DNA of 64,000 nucleotides from Austropuccinia psidii (GCA_023105745.1 JALGQZ010000008.1:19715866-19779865); one strand, 5' to 3'. Shown: positions 35,107-49,765, counted from the stretch's first letter. Translations and numbers: made by a program. The notes: generated from the sequence alone by a model not told the origin.

Positions 35107-37849
35107 ATGATTAATTTATGAAATGAAGTATTAATTATTTATCCCAGGTAGCCAAAAAGAAAGATTGAGCTATTATCAATGAAGACTAAATTCCCCAATT
35201 TAGTTAAACTCCATGGAATAAAACTAACTTCAAAACCTTCTTGAATTTTTGAACAACAGAAATGGTATCCTATAATGAGGTTCATTTAGAAGATAAATAT
35301 TTTAATTCTTTTTATTATGTTATATCCTCAATCATTCAAAGGATGTTTTTTTACTTAATTGCAACTCATGTCAATATTAAAAACATGGAATCAATATTCC
35401 TGGGTTTGGTTTCAAATTTTACTTATCAAAATAACCTCAAATAATAGAGTTTTATGAAATACTTACTCAAGATTACATAGAAAAGAAAAACCAAATTAAA
35501 TTAAATCAAATATTAAAAAAACATTACTTTGATATTTATACTCAGATAAATTGAAAAAAGTTGGTAGGTTCTTTCTAGAATTGATAGCTCAAAAACTTGG
35601 AAAAAATTGATAAAAAAGAGTAGAAAAAAAAGATCTTTGATTGTTGAGAAGCTTTAAAAATACTTCATTTCTCCACTTATATATGGAAGTTAATCTTCTA
35701 TTTTTTGAAAGAAAGAAATAATAAATCAATTCTTGCTCTAACACTTAGTTTTTAGTTTTTTTCTCTTCTATTATGGATATCTCAGAAAACCATTTTGGGA
35801 TTTATAGGTTTTGAAATTCTAATCATTTCCAGCTTTTCAGTTCGAAGCAACTTCTGTAGAGCTTAATTGAATTACTTGGAATTTTAATTTAATTCATTTA
35901 AAGTGTATTTTATTTGAATAAATTATCACATAATAATACTATTGTGAATTATAAAAACATAATTTCAGAGACTTAAACATTTTCCTCATATTTTAAATAC
36001 CATCAAGAATCTCATTTTGATTGACATTTTGTCACTTGGGTGGATATTAATACTTGAAGAGAGCTTTCCACTGATCAAACATCTGTGGAAATAGATCATA
36101 CAATCTGACACAAGAGAAACACAAGCTGAAAATCTCCTAAAAAAAGACTAATTATGCACCCAATAATTAATTTATATAAGTAAAGATCATCACCCCTCAA
36201 ATATTTCAATTGAATGATTAAATAAAGCTCTTTATAGTGTAAGAAAAGGTTAAAAGTTCTGTTTTAAGCTTAATTAACAATAATTCCTTTCTATTCTGGT
36301 AAATAATAAGTAGAGATCTCATAAACCAACTATTGAATTAGCTATAAGTATTTATTTGTAAAGTCTTTTGGAATATATTGCTAACTTCATATTTTGATAC
36401 AAATTAAAATAATTCAAAGAGCTGTTGTATAGTAAATTCAATTCAAATAATTGTTCTATATTTAACAAAAAAGCTGAATTTACATTTCATGTGTATTCTG
36501 AGGTACATATGAGTAATTTATCTTGGAAGAAAATTCACATTTCATTATTAAGTTGTTTAAAGAATCAAAGTTTTCACGTTCCAAATTGAATTCTCCATCT
36601 TTTGAAGGTTTTGTGGAAAGAATATAAGACTTTTATCTATAAAGCCAATTAAATCATTAAACTCTTATTGCACTACACCAGAGGATTAAGATCTTTGGTT
36701 TTAATCTGGCAGCTTTATGAATATTCGTTTATAATTTACCATTACTGAGATAAATTGAGGTTAACATGATACTATAGCACCTTTGATTGCCCAGAAAAGG
36801 CATTCTGCTATTTCCTGATAATTAAATTTTACAATTTGAACCCAATATTGATAAATAAACAATTAATTGGAGTGAGGTATCTTGTTTCTTGAATCTGAAT
36901 GGAGTTTGAAATATTACATTCTCCTGAATAATGTAAATTCGTACTTCAAATTATAGATGAATTGAAAGAGATAATTTTTTGAATTTATGTTTCATTAATT
37001 GTTTGAAATATATTTCTTTCAATATGTATGTTTCAAGACTGGACTTAAATGGACCAATATACCTTAATTAATGAATTTTATGTGATGGAATTAAGTAGTT
37101 TTTAATTTCATATTTGGCTTTATCTCCCAATTCCTATATACTATATAGTTCCATGAGGTACTGGATAGTTTATTAAAAATTTGTTTACGGAGGAGAAGAA
37201 AAATTTCTCAAGAATGATCCTTGAATTTGATTAGAGATATCTTGATGATCTAAAGATTTTATCAAATGTATTAGAGATTCAGTGGTTAGAATATGGGATT
37301 AGATACCTAAAAAATGAAGCTTTTTCGTAGGTAAAATACTTTTTATGATGAGGTGTTGAACTTCCAAAATGCCCACTAAACAAACTGGTATTTTACTATA
37401 GAAAACTAAATATCTTCAATGTGGAATTTGGTATTCTTTATATCTACTATTAATTGTTCACTTTTTCATTTCATATTTTTTTTTTAAAAAATATTATATC
37501 CTATTTCATTCTTGATGAATAATTCTTCTAATTGAATCAATATTAGCTTATGAATACATTAGTATGATTGATCAATTGTAAAATGAAGGTGGTCAACTAT
37601 TTAGCAGTATGTATATATAGTTGATATTAGCTAGTTAATAATTATTAGCCCACTTAAATTTACAATATACCACTTTCCAAAACACCCAGCTTTTTTTGAC
37701 CGAATTAACATCATTCATTTTTGGTATTTTGTATAAAATAACATTTCAAAAGCCACGGTGCTTTCAATCCCCCAAAAATAAATTTTTGACACTAAATAAT
37801 CTTAAAATATTTTCCAACCTACCAAATTAGGTTTTCTATAATTCCAAAG
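35107..37849. other. AT-rich, nothing recognised
   Basis: No coding resemblance, RNA gene or repeat was found on either strand. The stretch just before 37849 may hold the N-terminal remains of the Harbinger transposase. Confidence 0.5.
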
Positions 37850-38965
37850 AGTTTGCAGAAAAGAAGGATTAATTTCTCTTCAAACACAAAAAATTATGCA
37901 TTTTACATGGAAGGTGAGACTAATGAAGAAATTGAAGAAGACTTTTTAACCCTTGGTTACTTAACAGAAAATAAATTGCAAAGCAATATGAAGTTCAAAT
38001 ACTTAAATATATTTGCCCAGAATGTGATTTGGAAAGCTTACCAACTGAAAAATTTAGACAATTATATTGAAGATCATATTCTAGTTTTCAAGATCTGGTG
38101 AACCTTGTAAGCCATGATTAAGTATTCAAAAATAAAGCTAAGTAAAAACAAAATGATATTGAAATGAAATTGGATGTAGCACTCTTATGCCTAGGTAGTA
38201 ATAGAAAAGGATTCTTCCTTGGTAATATTGGATCAATTTTTGGCATTGACCAAAAAGCCTCGATATTTTATACAAGAAATATCATAGCAGCACTTCTACA
38301 GTAAAAGTAAAATTCTATTAAATAGCCACATTCAAATCGGAGAAGCTATAGCTTTCACAGGTATTTTAAGCTGAGGGATTTCCAGGGTTCATTCAATTGA
38401 TTCATGGAAGCTTAATTCCATCATGTCAAACTCAACCAAACAATACTGAAGTTTACTTTGATAAGAAGAATAAGTATGTATTACTCATTTTTATACTGAT
38501 AAATGAATCACTTATATTTTGAATTTCAATTAGCTAATAAATGTTAATTAAGCTTGTATTTGAGGTGAAAAAGTTTTTCAAGTATCACATTTAAGCCTTC
38601 TCTGGTAAGTGAATTAATTAAGAGTTTATCAACATATGAATATTTGTCAAATTAATGAGAAATTCTTCCCAAAAGATAAATACTTGATTTCAGATTCAGA
38701 ATACTCAAGATCTAAATTCATAATTCCTGAATATAAATGTAATTTTACACAGAAATTAAATGACAAAAAAAGTTTAATCATTGCCTGGCCCAGTCACATG
38801 TGTATATGGAGAATGCAATAGTAATGCTCAAAGCTCACCGGTCATCCTTTCAAAAAGTTCATTGTCAAAATAAAGGATGAAGAGTAACCAGCTGTGTAAT
38901 CTTGCACAATTTCTCAAAAAAAACTGGTGATAAATGGCTTTGATTATATGATTATAGTTACCCAA
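37850..38965 (+). pseudogene. Decayed PIF/Harbinger DDE transposase
   Basis: The reading sense runs through several forward frames in the order of a Harbinger transposase. Around 37853-38101 comes the N-terminal part, with a YIEDHILVFK segment like the usual helical 'IxDHPVF'. Near 38175-38260 is ALLCLGSNRKGFFLGNIGS, matching the LG-x-GNGASxxxIAxxFG block. Near 38360-38400 are remains of the GFPGxxGxIDGT region. At 38636-38800 EKFFPKDKYLISDSEY and FIIPEYK match the YLLADSAY (second catalytic Asp) block, followed by an 'RVRIEHxIGxLK' relic. Near 38900-38930 is a CVILHN-like end. Stops and frameshifts throughout make it non-functional. A second Harbinger gene (the MYB-like protein) and terminal inverted repeats were not found. 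Normal transposases of this class are about 350-450 residues, which fits the span. Confidence 0.75.
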
Positions 38966-40845
38966 CTGAGATTTAAGTGATACCAGAAAGACATGAAAAT
39001 GGTACTTTAGAAAAGAGCTTTGAAAATTTGAAAGAAATTAAACTTAGTTGGTATAATCATTTGTGATTTTGATATTTTTCATCATGAAAAAAAGTGAGCT
39101 CAAAAAAACCAAAATAAAGAAAAATCATTTTCCATTTTTTTTATTTTAAATTAAAATTGCAATAGTAATTTTTAAACTCCACTTGTAAATCCTTTTTTTT
39201 ATAAATCAACTTGGCTTTTAATTATTTATAAGAAAAAAAAACAGAAATATTCAATTTCTTGGCTATGATAATTTTATTTCAATTTTTTTATTTCTATATA
39301 CAGGTTATTTGATAGGATTTACTTGAAATATCTCATTTTATTTAATCATTTTACAATGCAAACATCAATAAAAGGAATTATTGCTAAATACCTTTTTCAA
39401 ACTTCTATTTTCATAGAAATTTTGCCAAAAATATATTCAGAAATTACAAGAAAGGTTCCATTCTTATCAAAGAAATGGCCTTCTCACTTATGGAATTAAC
39501 TTGGTTTTTAAGAAAAATCGAGTGAATTTACTTTTGAAATAATAATCATTTGCTAATTTTTCTTAGATTTTCTATGTTTTTTTTTCCAAAAAATTACAAA
39601 TAAAAACACAGAGAATCAAAGAATCATTACCAAAATCAAAAAAATAAAAGCTTTTTTCATCATAAAGACCATGAAAAGTTAGTAGGGTCAGATTTTGTTA
39701 GTTATTTCATTTTCTTTTTTCAAAAATGGATAAAAAAATTCAACACAAATGTTTTTGAGAAATTCCTTCTTTTAGAAAATAACTGTAATGTTTGGCTATG
39801 AAAAAATAAGTAAAATTATAAGTAATTCTTACTTATCTTACTTTGAATTTCCTAATAGAAATTGATAATAGCAATGAAACAATCATCATAGTAATATTAC
39901 CTTTATAAATAAGGGGTAAAAAAGTTTCTATTATTCATAAAGGATAAATAATATCATAGAATAGATATATTAATATTGAGTAAATTCATATATATTTATG
40001 CAAATTTATTATTGTTAAAAAAATGATAAATGTGTAAGAAATGGTTAATTGATAATAAAAAATAATTTATAAAAATAATATTCCCAATGTTAAAGGTATA
40101 TGTTAATAGAAATACTAGTTATATTAATGAATAATAATAAAAAAAATAAGCTACTTTTAACACTTGATATAATAATTTTGATGTATTTAATGCCAAAAAA
40201 GTTATTTAAACTTTTTCGGAATGTAGTTGAAATCAAAGAGAGAGAGAAATGCAATTTTTACTATTTTTACGTGGATTTGGAAACTTTTAAGAGAATTTAA
40301 CAAACATTGTTAAGCTTTAGGGGCTAAAGGTGGAACACCAATTGTTATTTGTTATCTTGAGTAAGATTATGAAATTAAAATAACAACATAATTAAATATA
40401 TCTGTAAGACTAGCTGAAGAGAGGATACTTAATGACCAGTGAACTGTGATTATAATGTCTTTTTCAAGCAGACAGAGGAGGTACTTATATACAACAGATC
40501 TTGTATTAAGTACAACATGAGTATTATGATAAAATTTAAACATACGGATATTTGTGAGGGATAACTTTCATTTATCATTTTACTTGGGTTATTTGCATGA
40601 TGCTGGAATCTGTATGTTTAAAACAGAGTCATCGATAATTTGAATTTTTGTGTTCTGGGTCTGCTAACCTTTTTATACCTGAATGAAGATCATCAATATG
40701 CTTCTTATGGTAATATTTTTTGTGCATTAGTTTTATCAGGTCTCAGGTGTTCTTTAAGGAGAGTTTCAGAGCATTCATTTTATTATGTTTCAACAAAAAA
40801 AATTGGAGTAATCACATAGAATAAAGTTATTACTAAAAGCTAAGA
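38966..40845. other. AT-rich, nothing recognised
   Basis: A short forward frame at 40100-40300 has no resemblance to anything I know. No inverted terminus for the Harbinger relic is visible. Confidence 0.5.
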
Positions 40846-40915
40846 CACCATGAAAAAAAGCTATACCCGCCAGAAGGGGTAGAAGGTCCAACCCAGCTTT
40901 CATCTTCTTTCAAAA
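40846..40915 (+). repeat. Terminal-type repeat X, copy 3
   Basis: caccatgaaaaaaagctatacccgccagaaggggtagaaggtccaacccagct... matches copies 1 and 2 over about 65 bases with the same sharp start. No inverted partner follows within the window to its right. Confidence 0.55.
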
Positions 40916-43384
40916 TATCACATCTGATGTCATTATTCCCCAGTTTCCTCTTTGCCTCATCTCCAATCACATGTTTCCTTGCATACTATTTTCCTCAAAA
41001 AATTCCAAATTCAGGAAATGAACTGAATTAAAAAGTAAAAATTACTGAACATTTTCATCCTTATTAAATTTCATTTTTATTATTATTCTCTATTGAATAG
41101 ACTTTTCCTTTATCACTAGAGATTTTGATATCTCCTTGTCTTTCCTGACTTAAATTCAATATTCATTTTAAGGAATTCAAAAAAACACAAAGGCATATAT
41201 TCTTTTCTTAAAATTTCAAATTTTTCCCAAAATCTTTTCATTGGCATAAAATCAAAGATACCATTTTACAAATAAAGTGTCATTGTGTTTCTTGGATCGT
41301 CATATTAAAAAACTACTTTTTTATACTGATATGGGAGGAAAAATTCCCATCACTTTTCCAAAGGGGAGAGTTTGGACACATTTTGGGATTTACTGTGATG
41401 AATATACTCAAAGAATAATTATATTTGGAAAACCCAGTTTTTCTGTGATATAAGAGCTACTTCGTCAATATATAGCTAAAAAATCTTTTCATTAATTTTT
41501 CTTTGGTTGTGAAAATCTCATTTGTTTTAGGAAGGAATCTATTTAATGTGTTTTGAAGAGCCTACCTCCTTTTTATATAGAAATTAAATCAATATTTGGT
41601 CATTATATTTGTGGCAGTTTTTACAAAAATTATGAGATCATAACATATGTTCTCATTTAAAAAACTCAAAAAGATATGATCTCTTCTGTTAATATATTTC
41701 TTTCTAGCTGTATTAATCAATATATGGTTTTGCTACAGAAGTCAATAAAATTGAATATACTTCCTGAGATCAATTTCTGATATTATGAACAAAGTGGAAG
41801 AAATAGATTCATATTATAACAATTGAAATTTTGAATTCACCTTAATCTGATTATTCTTTCAAATAAAAAAAATGAATGATATCACGATTGAATTATTTTG
41901 TATATGGTTATTTTTTCAAATTAAATCAATTTATGTTAGTAAAAATTTCAAAATATATTCGGAAAAGATATTCATGCTATTAATACCTACATTGAAGGTT
42001 AGAAGAGTGTTTAAAAAAGATAGATTCATTACAAAAAGGTTATGCTTTAATCTTCCTAAACAGCCTTGATCCAAGAAATATGAAAATATATCAAAATTTA
42101 AAAGAAATTATAAAAGCATTTATTGAAAACTGTATTGAAAAATTAGTCATTAAAATATACTCAAAAATTCATTCTCAGAATGAATAGGAAAATTCAATAT
42201 TAGTTCAGTAAGATAGCTCAATAATGAAGATTTCTCTTTAGAAGATACTAAAATTGATGTCAATATTACTATTTTTATCCACAACTCAAATTCAATTGTT
42301 TCTGATTCCAGTTTTGTTAGAAATCACCATATTCTGACTTCTCATTATCTTCAAAAAGAAATTTTCCAGAAAAAGTTAAATTTTTTGGAAAATCACACTT
42401 CTAGAAAAATCCAATAGCTCAAAAATATTTTATATTAATAATTGATTTAAACTCCCACTTTTGTATTTAAATGAGTATCCTTAAACATTTGTGAAACATC
42501 AAGTGTCTTGAATCAAGGGTTTTAGTCAGGTAACAGCTGATTCTTTGTTATGTATACTTTCAAATTTCTAAATTATTATCTGAGGTTTTCATTTGTCAAT
42601 TTTAAACAATTTATAAATGATAAACTGAGGAAACTTAAAGTTAGATTAGACTTAACTATGTAAACTAGATAATACTTCCATTCTCAATTTGATGCTTTAC
42701 AAATTGGAAGAAAAGCTGAGATAATCTCATGCCTCATTTTTATTTATTTCAGGTAGAAGATCTCTTTAATAACTCCATCATGCATATCTCAATGTTTTTT
42801 CTTGTCTATGAAAGAAATTCAAGGGGTTAAATCTTCAATTAAAATAAATAGATCAAATAAAAGGATCCATGCCTATTTTTTCTTTCTTTTCATTTCATGA
42901 TAGTTTTATAAGAATCTGAATTACATAAAGCTGATATTTGAAATTTGGAGAATAGAATGTTTAGGTTTCTCAAAAGAATATTGTAGCATTGTTTTCAAAT
43001 AGAGCTAGTTTTTTGTCTCATATTGAATGAAAAAACTAATGTCTTCCTGATAAAATGAAGCTCCACTCTTGATTGTTTCAATTGTGTTGATAATGGATTG
43101 AAGTTTACAGACTTACTTGAGAATTATTTTTGAAAAGATGTTTATTTTGTGTAAAGACTTCACCCCTTTTCACTCTTCAAGAATTATGAATGTTGAATTT
43201 AGTTATTTAAGGTAATTTCCTGTTTATAATTCATGTAAGCTCTGTGAGTTTACTTAAAGTATAAAAATAATAGACAGAGTATTCATACAAAAATTATGAT
43301 TTAGATAATGCATAACACATCTTATATCATATCTGTGAGGCTTTTTACATATTAAAGACTTTCAAATTGCCCACATATCTGCTC
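40916..43384. other. AT-rich, nothing recognised
   Basis: Open frames such as 41872-42069 are short and lysine-rich. The stretch just left of 43384 may hold the extreme C-terminal remains of the KDZ transposase. Confidence 0.5.
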
Positions 43385-46300
43385 TTATTCAATTACAAGT
43401 TTCTCCAAAGGCTCTGTGTACACAATATAAGCATTTAAAAGATTGGAATAAGAGAATGGATCCTTTTCTGTATCTGTTTCATTTATCTTTGTAGATTTTT
43501 CAATTTGGAAGTGGTATTTTCTGGAATTTTCCTCCATTGCAATCACTCTCACCTTCCCTAACTTAAGTCTTTCTAAATTTGAGCTTTTATGCATAAAAAA
43601 AATTTGTGAGTTTACTATATTTATGGTTGAAATTGAATTTTTTTGGAGCTTTATTGAGTTGTAATTAGACCATTTCATTTGAGCATTAATTCTTGAAGAT
43701 TCCAATGTTCTTTGAAATATAAAGTAAGACTGAAAAGATACCGCTTGATCTGATGTGAGGAAAATTTTATCTACAGAAAAGGATTCATTTTTTGAATAAA
43801 ATATCTTGAAAAGATTATGATAGCTCTCTTTGGGAATATTTGGTGAAGTCCATATTGGGAATAGCTTTTCTATCAAGCCCTCTGAAGAACTCCAATAAAT
43901 AGTTCTATTTCATGTGATTCTGGAAAGAAATTATTCATCTTATTGATATATCATGTGATTCAAATATTACGAAATATACTCACTTGGATGTTGGTTTTTC
44001 TTTATCAATTTCAGAAAGTGGTTCATACACTCCCCAGGCCAACAGGAATAAACTGATGGGGGACCAAAAAGTGGAATAATTTCAGCCATATTATGTGCAA
44101 AATGTATGGTTGGTTTTGATTTAATATTGGAGTCCCAAATTGATAATAGCTGCTCTTTATAAGCTCTGAGATCTCTGTCAAGCCTTTCTATTTGAATTCT
44201 ATCTAAAGTGTGAGAAATTAATGTATTTATTATTACTATTAGCTTAGAGATAGCTGAAAGAAACTCTGGAATACATGGTGTTTTTTATTCAACCCACTCC
44301 CAATGAGGGAATAGTACAAGAGGTAAATTAATGGAGAAGAGAAACAGCCATTCAGTGGCCTCTGGAGCTTATGCTGATGCCATTCCAAAGCTCTTTGGTA
44401 GCCTAGTAAGTGATTATGGAGCCAGTATATTTGTTTAGAAAAACTGTAGAAGCTGTAGCTCTTTAGGTAAAATTAATTCATCTTTATTAAAGTATGAGTG
44501 ATTTTCAGAGGAACACGAAATATCATGATCTTGACCTTTCTTCCCTTTCTGGGTCACCTTGTTCTTTATGAGAAGATAGAGGATTTCCAGATGAGCTTCA
44601 ACTTTGCCTATTTTGAGACATGGATTTTATTTCCCTTTGAAGAGTGAAGAATGATGATAATTCTTTTCCTTTTCCTTTGATTTTTTCATTTGAAGGGATT
44701 GGCATGTGCTGGCCATAGAGCTTTGTAAAGATAATATTTCAGAGCGGTGTAATGGGACATGATATTTCTGTATTATCCTTTTTTGAGAGCTTTCAAGTGA
44801 TATTGAATGTTCAGCTTCCTCAAACCTTGAAACCCAATATTTGATTACTTTGGCCTTTCCTTCACCTTTGGGATCTCTCTCTTGACTTTTTTCTGGGGTT
44901 GCCATTGAAATACCTTATCCAAAGGTGTTGGGGGTTGAAGGCTGATGAGTGGTGGATATGAAGACAATGGTACCGTATTTTTCTTTTTTGATAGTGTTTA
45001 TTACATTTGGACAGGCAATTCTCTCACCCTTTTCATCTGTGTCTGGAAATCACTTGGCTGATAACTTATTTTCTGGCTCAAGTCTTCTTCCATGAAAGGA
45101 TTCTTCTTTCTTTAAATTTCTCTTATTTCTAGGGGAATTTCCGGGTATGTGGTGCTGAAATACCTCAGAAGAGCTAGAATAAATGGATGAATTACATCAA
45201 TTGTCATGGTCCATATTCTATGCAAATAAGAAAGTCTTGGTAATATTTAATATCCTGCACCATTCTATTTTAGAATATTTTTTTGTTAAGAAAGGGTTTT
45301 GGAAAAGTTCCATCTGTTTGCCCTTGAAAGATGCTCTTGAAGGGACTTTGAAGGCCATGAGAGCTTATCAAAATTTCTAATTTAATTTTTCTTAAGGCTG
45401 AAGTGACAACAAAATATGTTGGCTGAATGAGAGGCATAACCACCAATTTTACGTAGTGCAATTGTATCACCAAGAAGTAGGAGTTAATCTTTAATGGGAC
45501 AGAAACTTGGGTTTTTTAAGGTTTTGGGGCAGTGAATTCCATTCAACAATTCTTGAAGGTCTTATACTAGGAGTTTCAGGATATTGTTAAGCTGAGGTGA
45601 AGCTGATTCTTGTGGAGTTGGTGTGAACCCATACAAAAAGAAATTATGAGGCTTGTAGCAAATTTCTGGAGGTAGATTGAAGAAAATGAGAAATATAAAA
45701 CCTAATGAGAAGCTTTTAGATCCCTGTTAAAGAACATAAGGATTCATCCAATCTAAAATAAATTCCAATTGCAAGATTTACATCTTGTTGGGTAAAGATT
45801 TTCCCATTATCATCTTGATGGGATTTCCAAATTTAACCATCCCAGATGTCCTGATATGATGGCCCTGAATTTGATTGAGGAAGACTAGGTGCTTCTAATT
45901 GGTCTTCAAATTTTGGTGTTAGTAGCCTTGATGAAATCCAGCTCATCAAACTCTGGTGGTTCAAATTTTCTATTGGAATGAGATGAAATTTATTCTAGTC
46001 TTTCTCCTAAATAGGAGTGTTGCAAGCTTGATAGAGCCCATAATTCTTCAACACTAATGTGTGACATTTGAGGGTATCAGAGTTATAAATTATTTGGGGG
46101 TTATTCAAAAGGGGAACTGTAGGCTCCCAGAGTGAAAGGCAATTGGGACAGAATATCTTTTCTATCAAAGTTAGATTTATGCAAAGGATTTTCTTTACAG
46201 TAGTAAATAATTTTGGTATTTGGTGACTGAAATCAAGATTCTTCTCCATCAAAGAGCTGAGGTGGATCTTCCCATGTTCTAGCTTTAATATTTCAGTACA

Positions 46301-46498
46301 TAGCTTATTACTAACATTTTTTTCAATTATATTATGAGAAACGTGAAAGAGTGATATTGATGCAGACAGATGATGAGAATGAAATTGTGGTTTTTGAGTT
46401 CCTGAAATATCAAAACTAGGGAGTATCTGTTGTTCAGTTGTTGATGAAATATTTTCTGTTGGATACTGTGATGTAATCTGAGATGATTGTCTTTTCAT
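43385..46498 (-). pseudogene. Decayed KDZ-superfamily transposase (Kyakuja/Dileera/Zisupton type), copy 1
   Basis: Reading leftward, 46498-46007 is an open 163-codon frame ending in CPNCLSLWEPTVPLLNN and KNYGLYQACNTPI, the zinc-knuckle-like segment preceding the core in rust KDZ transposases. It is followed near 45900 by SGPSYQDIWDG. Near 45660 is a decayed 'NxxLPPExRYKPxNIFL' block, near 45480 GDTIALRKIGG-like remains, and near 45200 the IDVIHPFILALLRY relic of the 'DxMHNLxLGLLKxH' motif. At 44200-44030 IQIERLDRDL and KPTIHFAHNMAEIIPLFGP match the C-terminal half. Frames at 44905-44627 and 43876-43385 are linker and C-terminal pieces. Many stops and frameshifts; not functional. This family mobilises large DNA transposons in basidiomycetes, usually with 8-bp target duplications; no termini were located here. 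Confidence 0.75.
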
Positions 46499-49400
46499 AG
46501 TTTGGGACTTGAGTGTTACCTATAAAATATCAAGAAAGACGTTTTCTTATTTAATATTCATGAAATTTGAGAAATAAAGTGGATATTATTGAGAAAAATT
46601 ACTCAAAATATATGTGGAGTATGATGTGTGTTCAGCCTCAATTGGCAATATGATGGCTTCCTGAAAAGATGAAATAGTGCTATTCTATGGAGATTTTCAA
46701 GTCAAGAGGGAAAGATATGGTATTTTACTTTTCTTTTGAAGTTTATTTTAATTTTATAAGAAGTAAAGCTCACAAATATTTCTCAAATTTGGATCAGGAT
46801 GGTTTGTTTTGACATGGTTTTTATGTGCCCTTTATGATATTCCAATACCTTGGTATGCATTGTTGCAATAATGGGATTATTTCTTTGCACACTCAGTGCA
46901 TTGATATATCCATTTATTTCCAACTTTCAAAAATGGAATTCTGAAATATAAAATTTAATATATATATCTATAATTATCATTGTGTGAATTTAGATTGATG
47001 AATAAATATTATTATATAATTATATTAAAATATTATGTGAAATTGGGATGAAAATTTGGTAAAACATACCTGAAGAAGAAAGTGATTTCCTAAAATTATT
47101 TAATGATGGGATTAGAGTAAAACAACACCAAATTGTTGGAGTTTATGAGAAGAAATCTTATTAAAATAGAAATATTCTATGTGGTACAGAATTGAGATAA
47201 AATATATGATGTACTGAGCTATTTAGTTTGAATGGAAAATGAAATTTTTATAAGTTAAAACCATAGAAAGAAGAATAGAAATATGCATTTTACTTCACCT
47301 ACTAGAATATTCTGAAGCTATATGCTTTTTCAAGCCATTTTTCCTATTCAATAAATCCTTTCAAGCTCTATTTATTATGGAAATTGGAAATCTCATGTGT
47401 CTAATAGCAGAGAAAGGAAGCTTCTTCACAAGTTCTATTTTTCTTTAAAACATCAAGGACTTAGATATTCAATTGAAAATTTATCCTTTACTTAAATTAT
47501 GAATAATCATTGTCTTCCCCCATGCATGATTCATAAGGCTTTCTGGTGACAAATACACTTTTGTTTCTCAAGGCTTTGAGCATTTATTTCAAAAAGAACT
47601 TCAAAATATGTAGAAAATTGGCATAAAGAGCTTACTTTTGGGAGTATTATTTTTCCAAGCTAATATAATCTTTATTACTTTCGAATTAAATTCAAATAAT
47701 ATTTGAAAATAACAAATTTTTAGGGACAAACAATATTAGGGTACTTATTTTTTTTGTACTTTAACATAAATTTTTTTGTGGGACTTCTTGAGGATGATCA
47801 TTATGCATAATTAAGCAGGTAAATAAAACAAAAATGATATTTCATAGTAAATTGTGCAAAAATAGGTGTATGAAAAATACAATATATCAAAATTTGACAA
47901 GTAGTGTCTTAATTTGGGAATAGTAATTTGAATAAAGATAATTTGTGGAGCCAGAAGCTTGGAATATTTTGGTCAGAGATTTTGAAACAATGATTTATAT
48001 TTTATTCAGTATATGTAGTTGTATTGTTGAATGATAAGTATCAAATATTCAGGATTTTTGGCATATTATGATTTGGTTCATAAGAATTCATATAAAATAA
48101 ATTCTTAAATAGTTTATGACTATTATGGAGCAGATTACACATTTGGAAAGATTTATCTGCTAAGAAATTTCATGATTGAATTCCCATTTAGATTCATATT
48201 GTCAAGTACTCCTGAGCTGAAAATCTTGGTGAAATTATAAAGAACAACTGAAAATCCTGTGCCAAAGATGTATTTTCTAAGGCTTAGGAGAAACTTTAAT
48301 CAATGAGAAATATACCTCAATCTAATGGGCATATGGTTGAAATTATATTTCCATTTATGTTTGGCTTTCTAAGAAAATTGGACTTATTTTTATAGAGACT
48401 TGTAACACTTCATTCTAAAATATTTGTTAAAGGAAATATTTTATTTGGGAGATTTATGAATGCTTAATCACTATTTCAAAGGGAATATGGTGTCAAAATC
48501 AGTTTGAATTTAATACAAAAAGCAAATTGTTAATAGTATGTATCAACAATTGATGAAAACTCTGACAGGAAAGCTGAATCTATTTAAATGAAAAGTGAAT
48601 TGAATTCCAAATAGAATATTTATCCAGTTTGGATTATATATTTTCAAAGTGACAAAAGGAATAGATATAATTTTGAAACTGGAATTTTCGATAAATTTCA
48701 AATTTGAGGGGTCATATGGCACATATTTTTCAGATGTCTATTCATAATTTGAGATATTTATGCTCTTTCATTTTATGAAAAATAGACTCAGAACTAACCC
48801 CAAAATTATGCCTTAAAAAAAGGCTATAGCTCAATGATGTTCCCATTATTTTAATAAAAATAAGCTAAAAGCTCTAAAATTTGTGCTCTTACATTTGTGG
48901 CTGTAACTACTGTTTCAGACTCAGTTATGTGGAGAAATGATTTGTGGTGTAAGGAAAGAATTTGTCTCTTTTCTATGCTCTCATTCAGGGTGAATAAACA
49001 GAATATAGTTCATAGCTTTACAGATATATATATGTATATGAGAAAATTAAAGTGAAATCAGTTTAAGGTATTATTTTGAAAACATTTTTGATTGTATTTA
49101 ATGCAAAGTATCTATGCAATAATTATTAATTTCATGAAATGATAATCTCAATGGGTAATATTAACCAAAAAAAGTAATATTAGTCTGTTTATTGTAGCAA
49201 ACAGTCTTCATTTTCCAGTCTAAAAAATTGAGTCACTATGAATTGGAGGAAATGGGCTAGGGGGATGTATATTAATTGGGAATTTGAATTCCATTCAAGA
49301 TAATATTTATATCATTATGAATACCTATTGGTTATTTATATGCACAAAAAAAACTAAATAATTCTTCAGAAAAATTAGCCATGTAGCTTATTTGAATGAT

Positions 49401-49765
49401 TAAGCTTCTTTGAAGTTCAAATTTAAAAGAAATTTCTTTTAGTCATTCAAAGCTGACTGCCATTGTTTTTATTTTGGTGAGAGTCATACTAATGAGCGGT
49501 ATCAATGTTATGAGATGAAAAGCTTCAAGCTTAATCTCTGCAAAGGTGAGATTCTTTTTTTCACTTTTCATTGAACATTAATCAGGTATAATTGGGATTG
49601 AAAGTGGGGCAATAAAAGGAGAAATTCCAAAGGTTCTTCATGAAGATAATCATACTTCCAGTGACTCAAATTACTTGCTCAAAGGGAGCCCTGAAATGTT
49701 TCTCCACTTAAAAATAGCAGCTTATTGTAATATGAAATGAACAAAACTGAAATCACAACCCACTA
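46499..49765. other. AT-rich, nothing recognised
   Basis: This lies between the KDZ transposase and the split coding region, both on the reverse strand. I could not read any family motif in it. If both belong to one large transposon, this would be its intergenic part or a later insertion. Confidence 0.4.
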
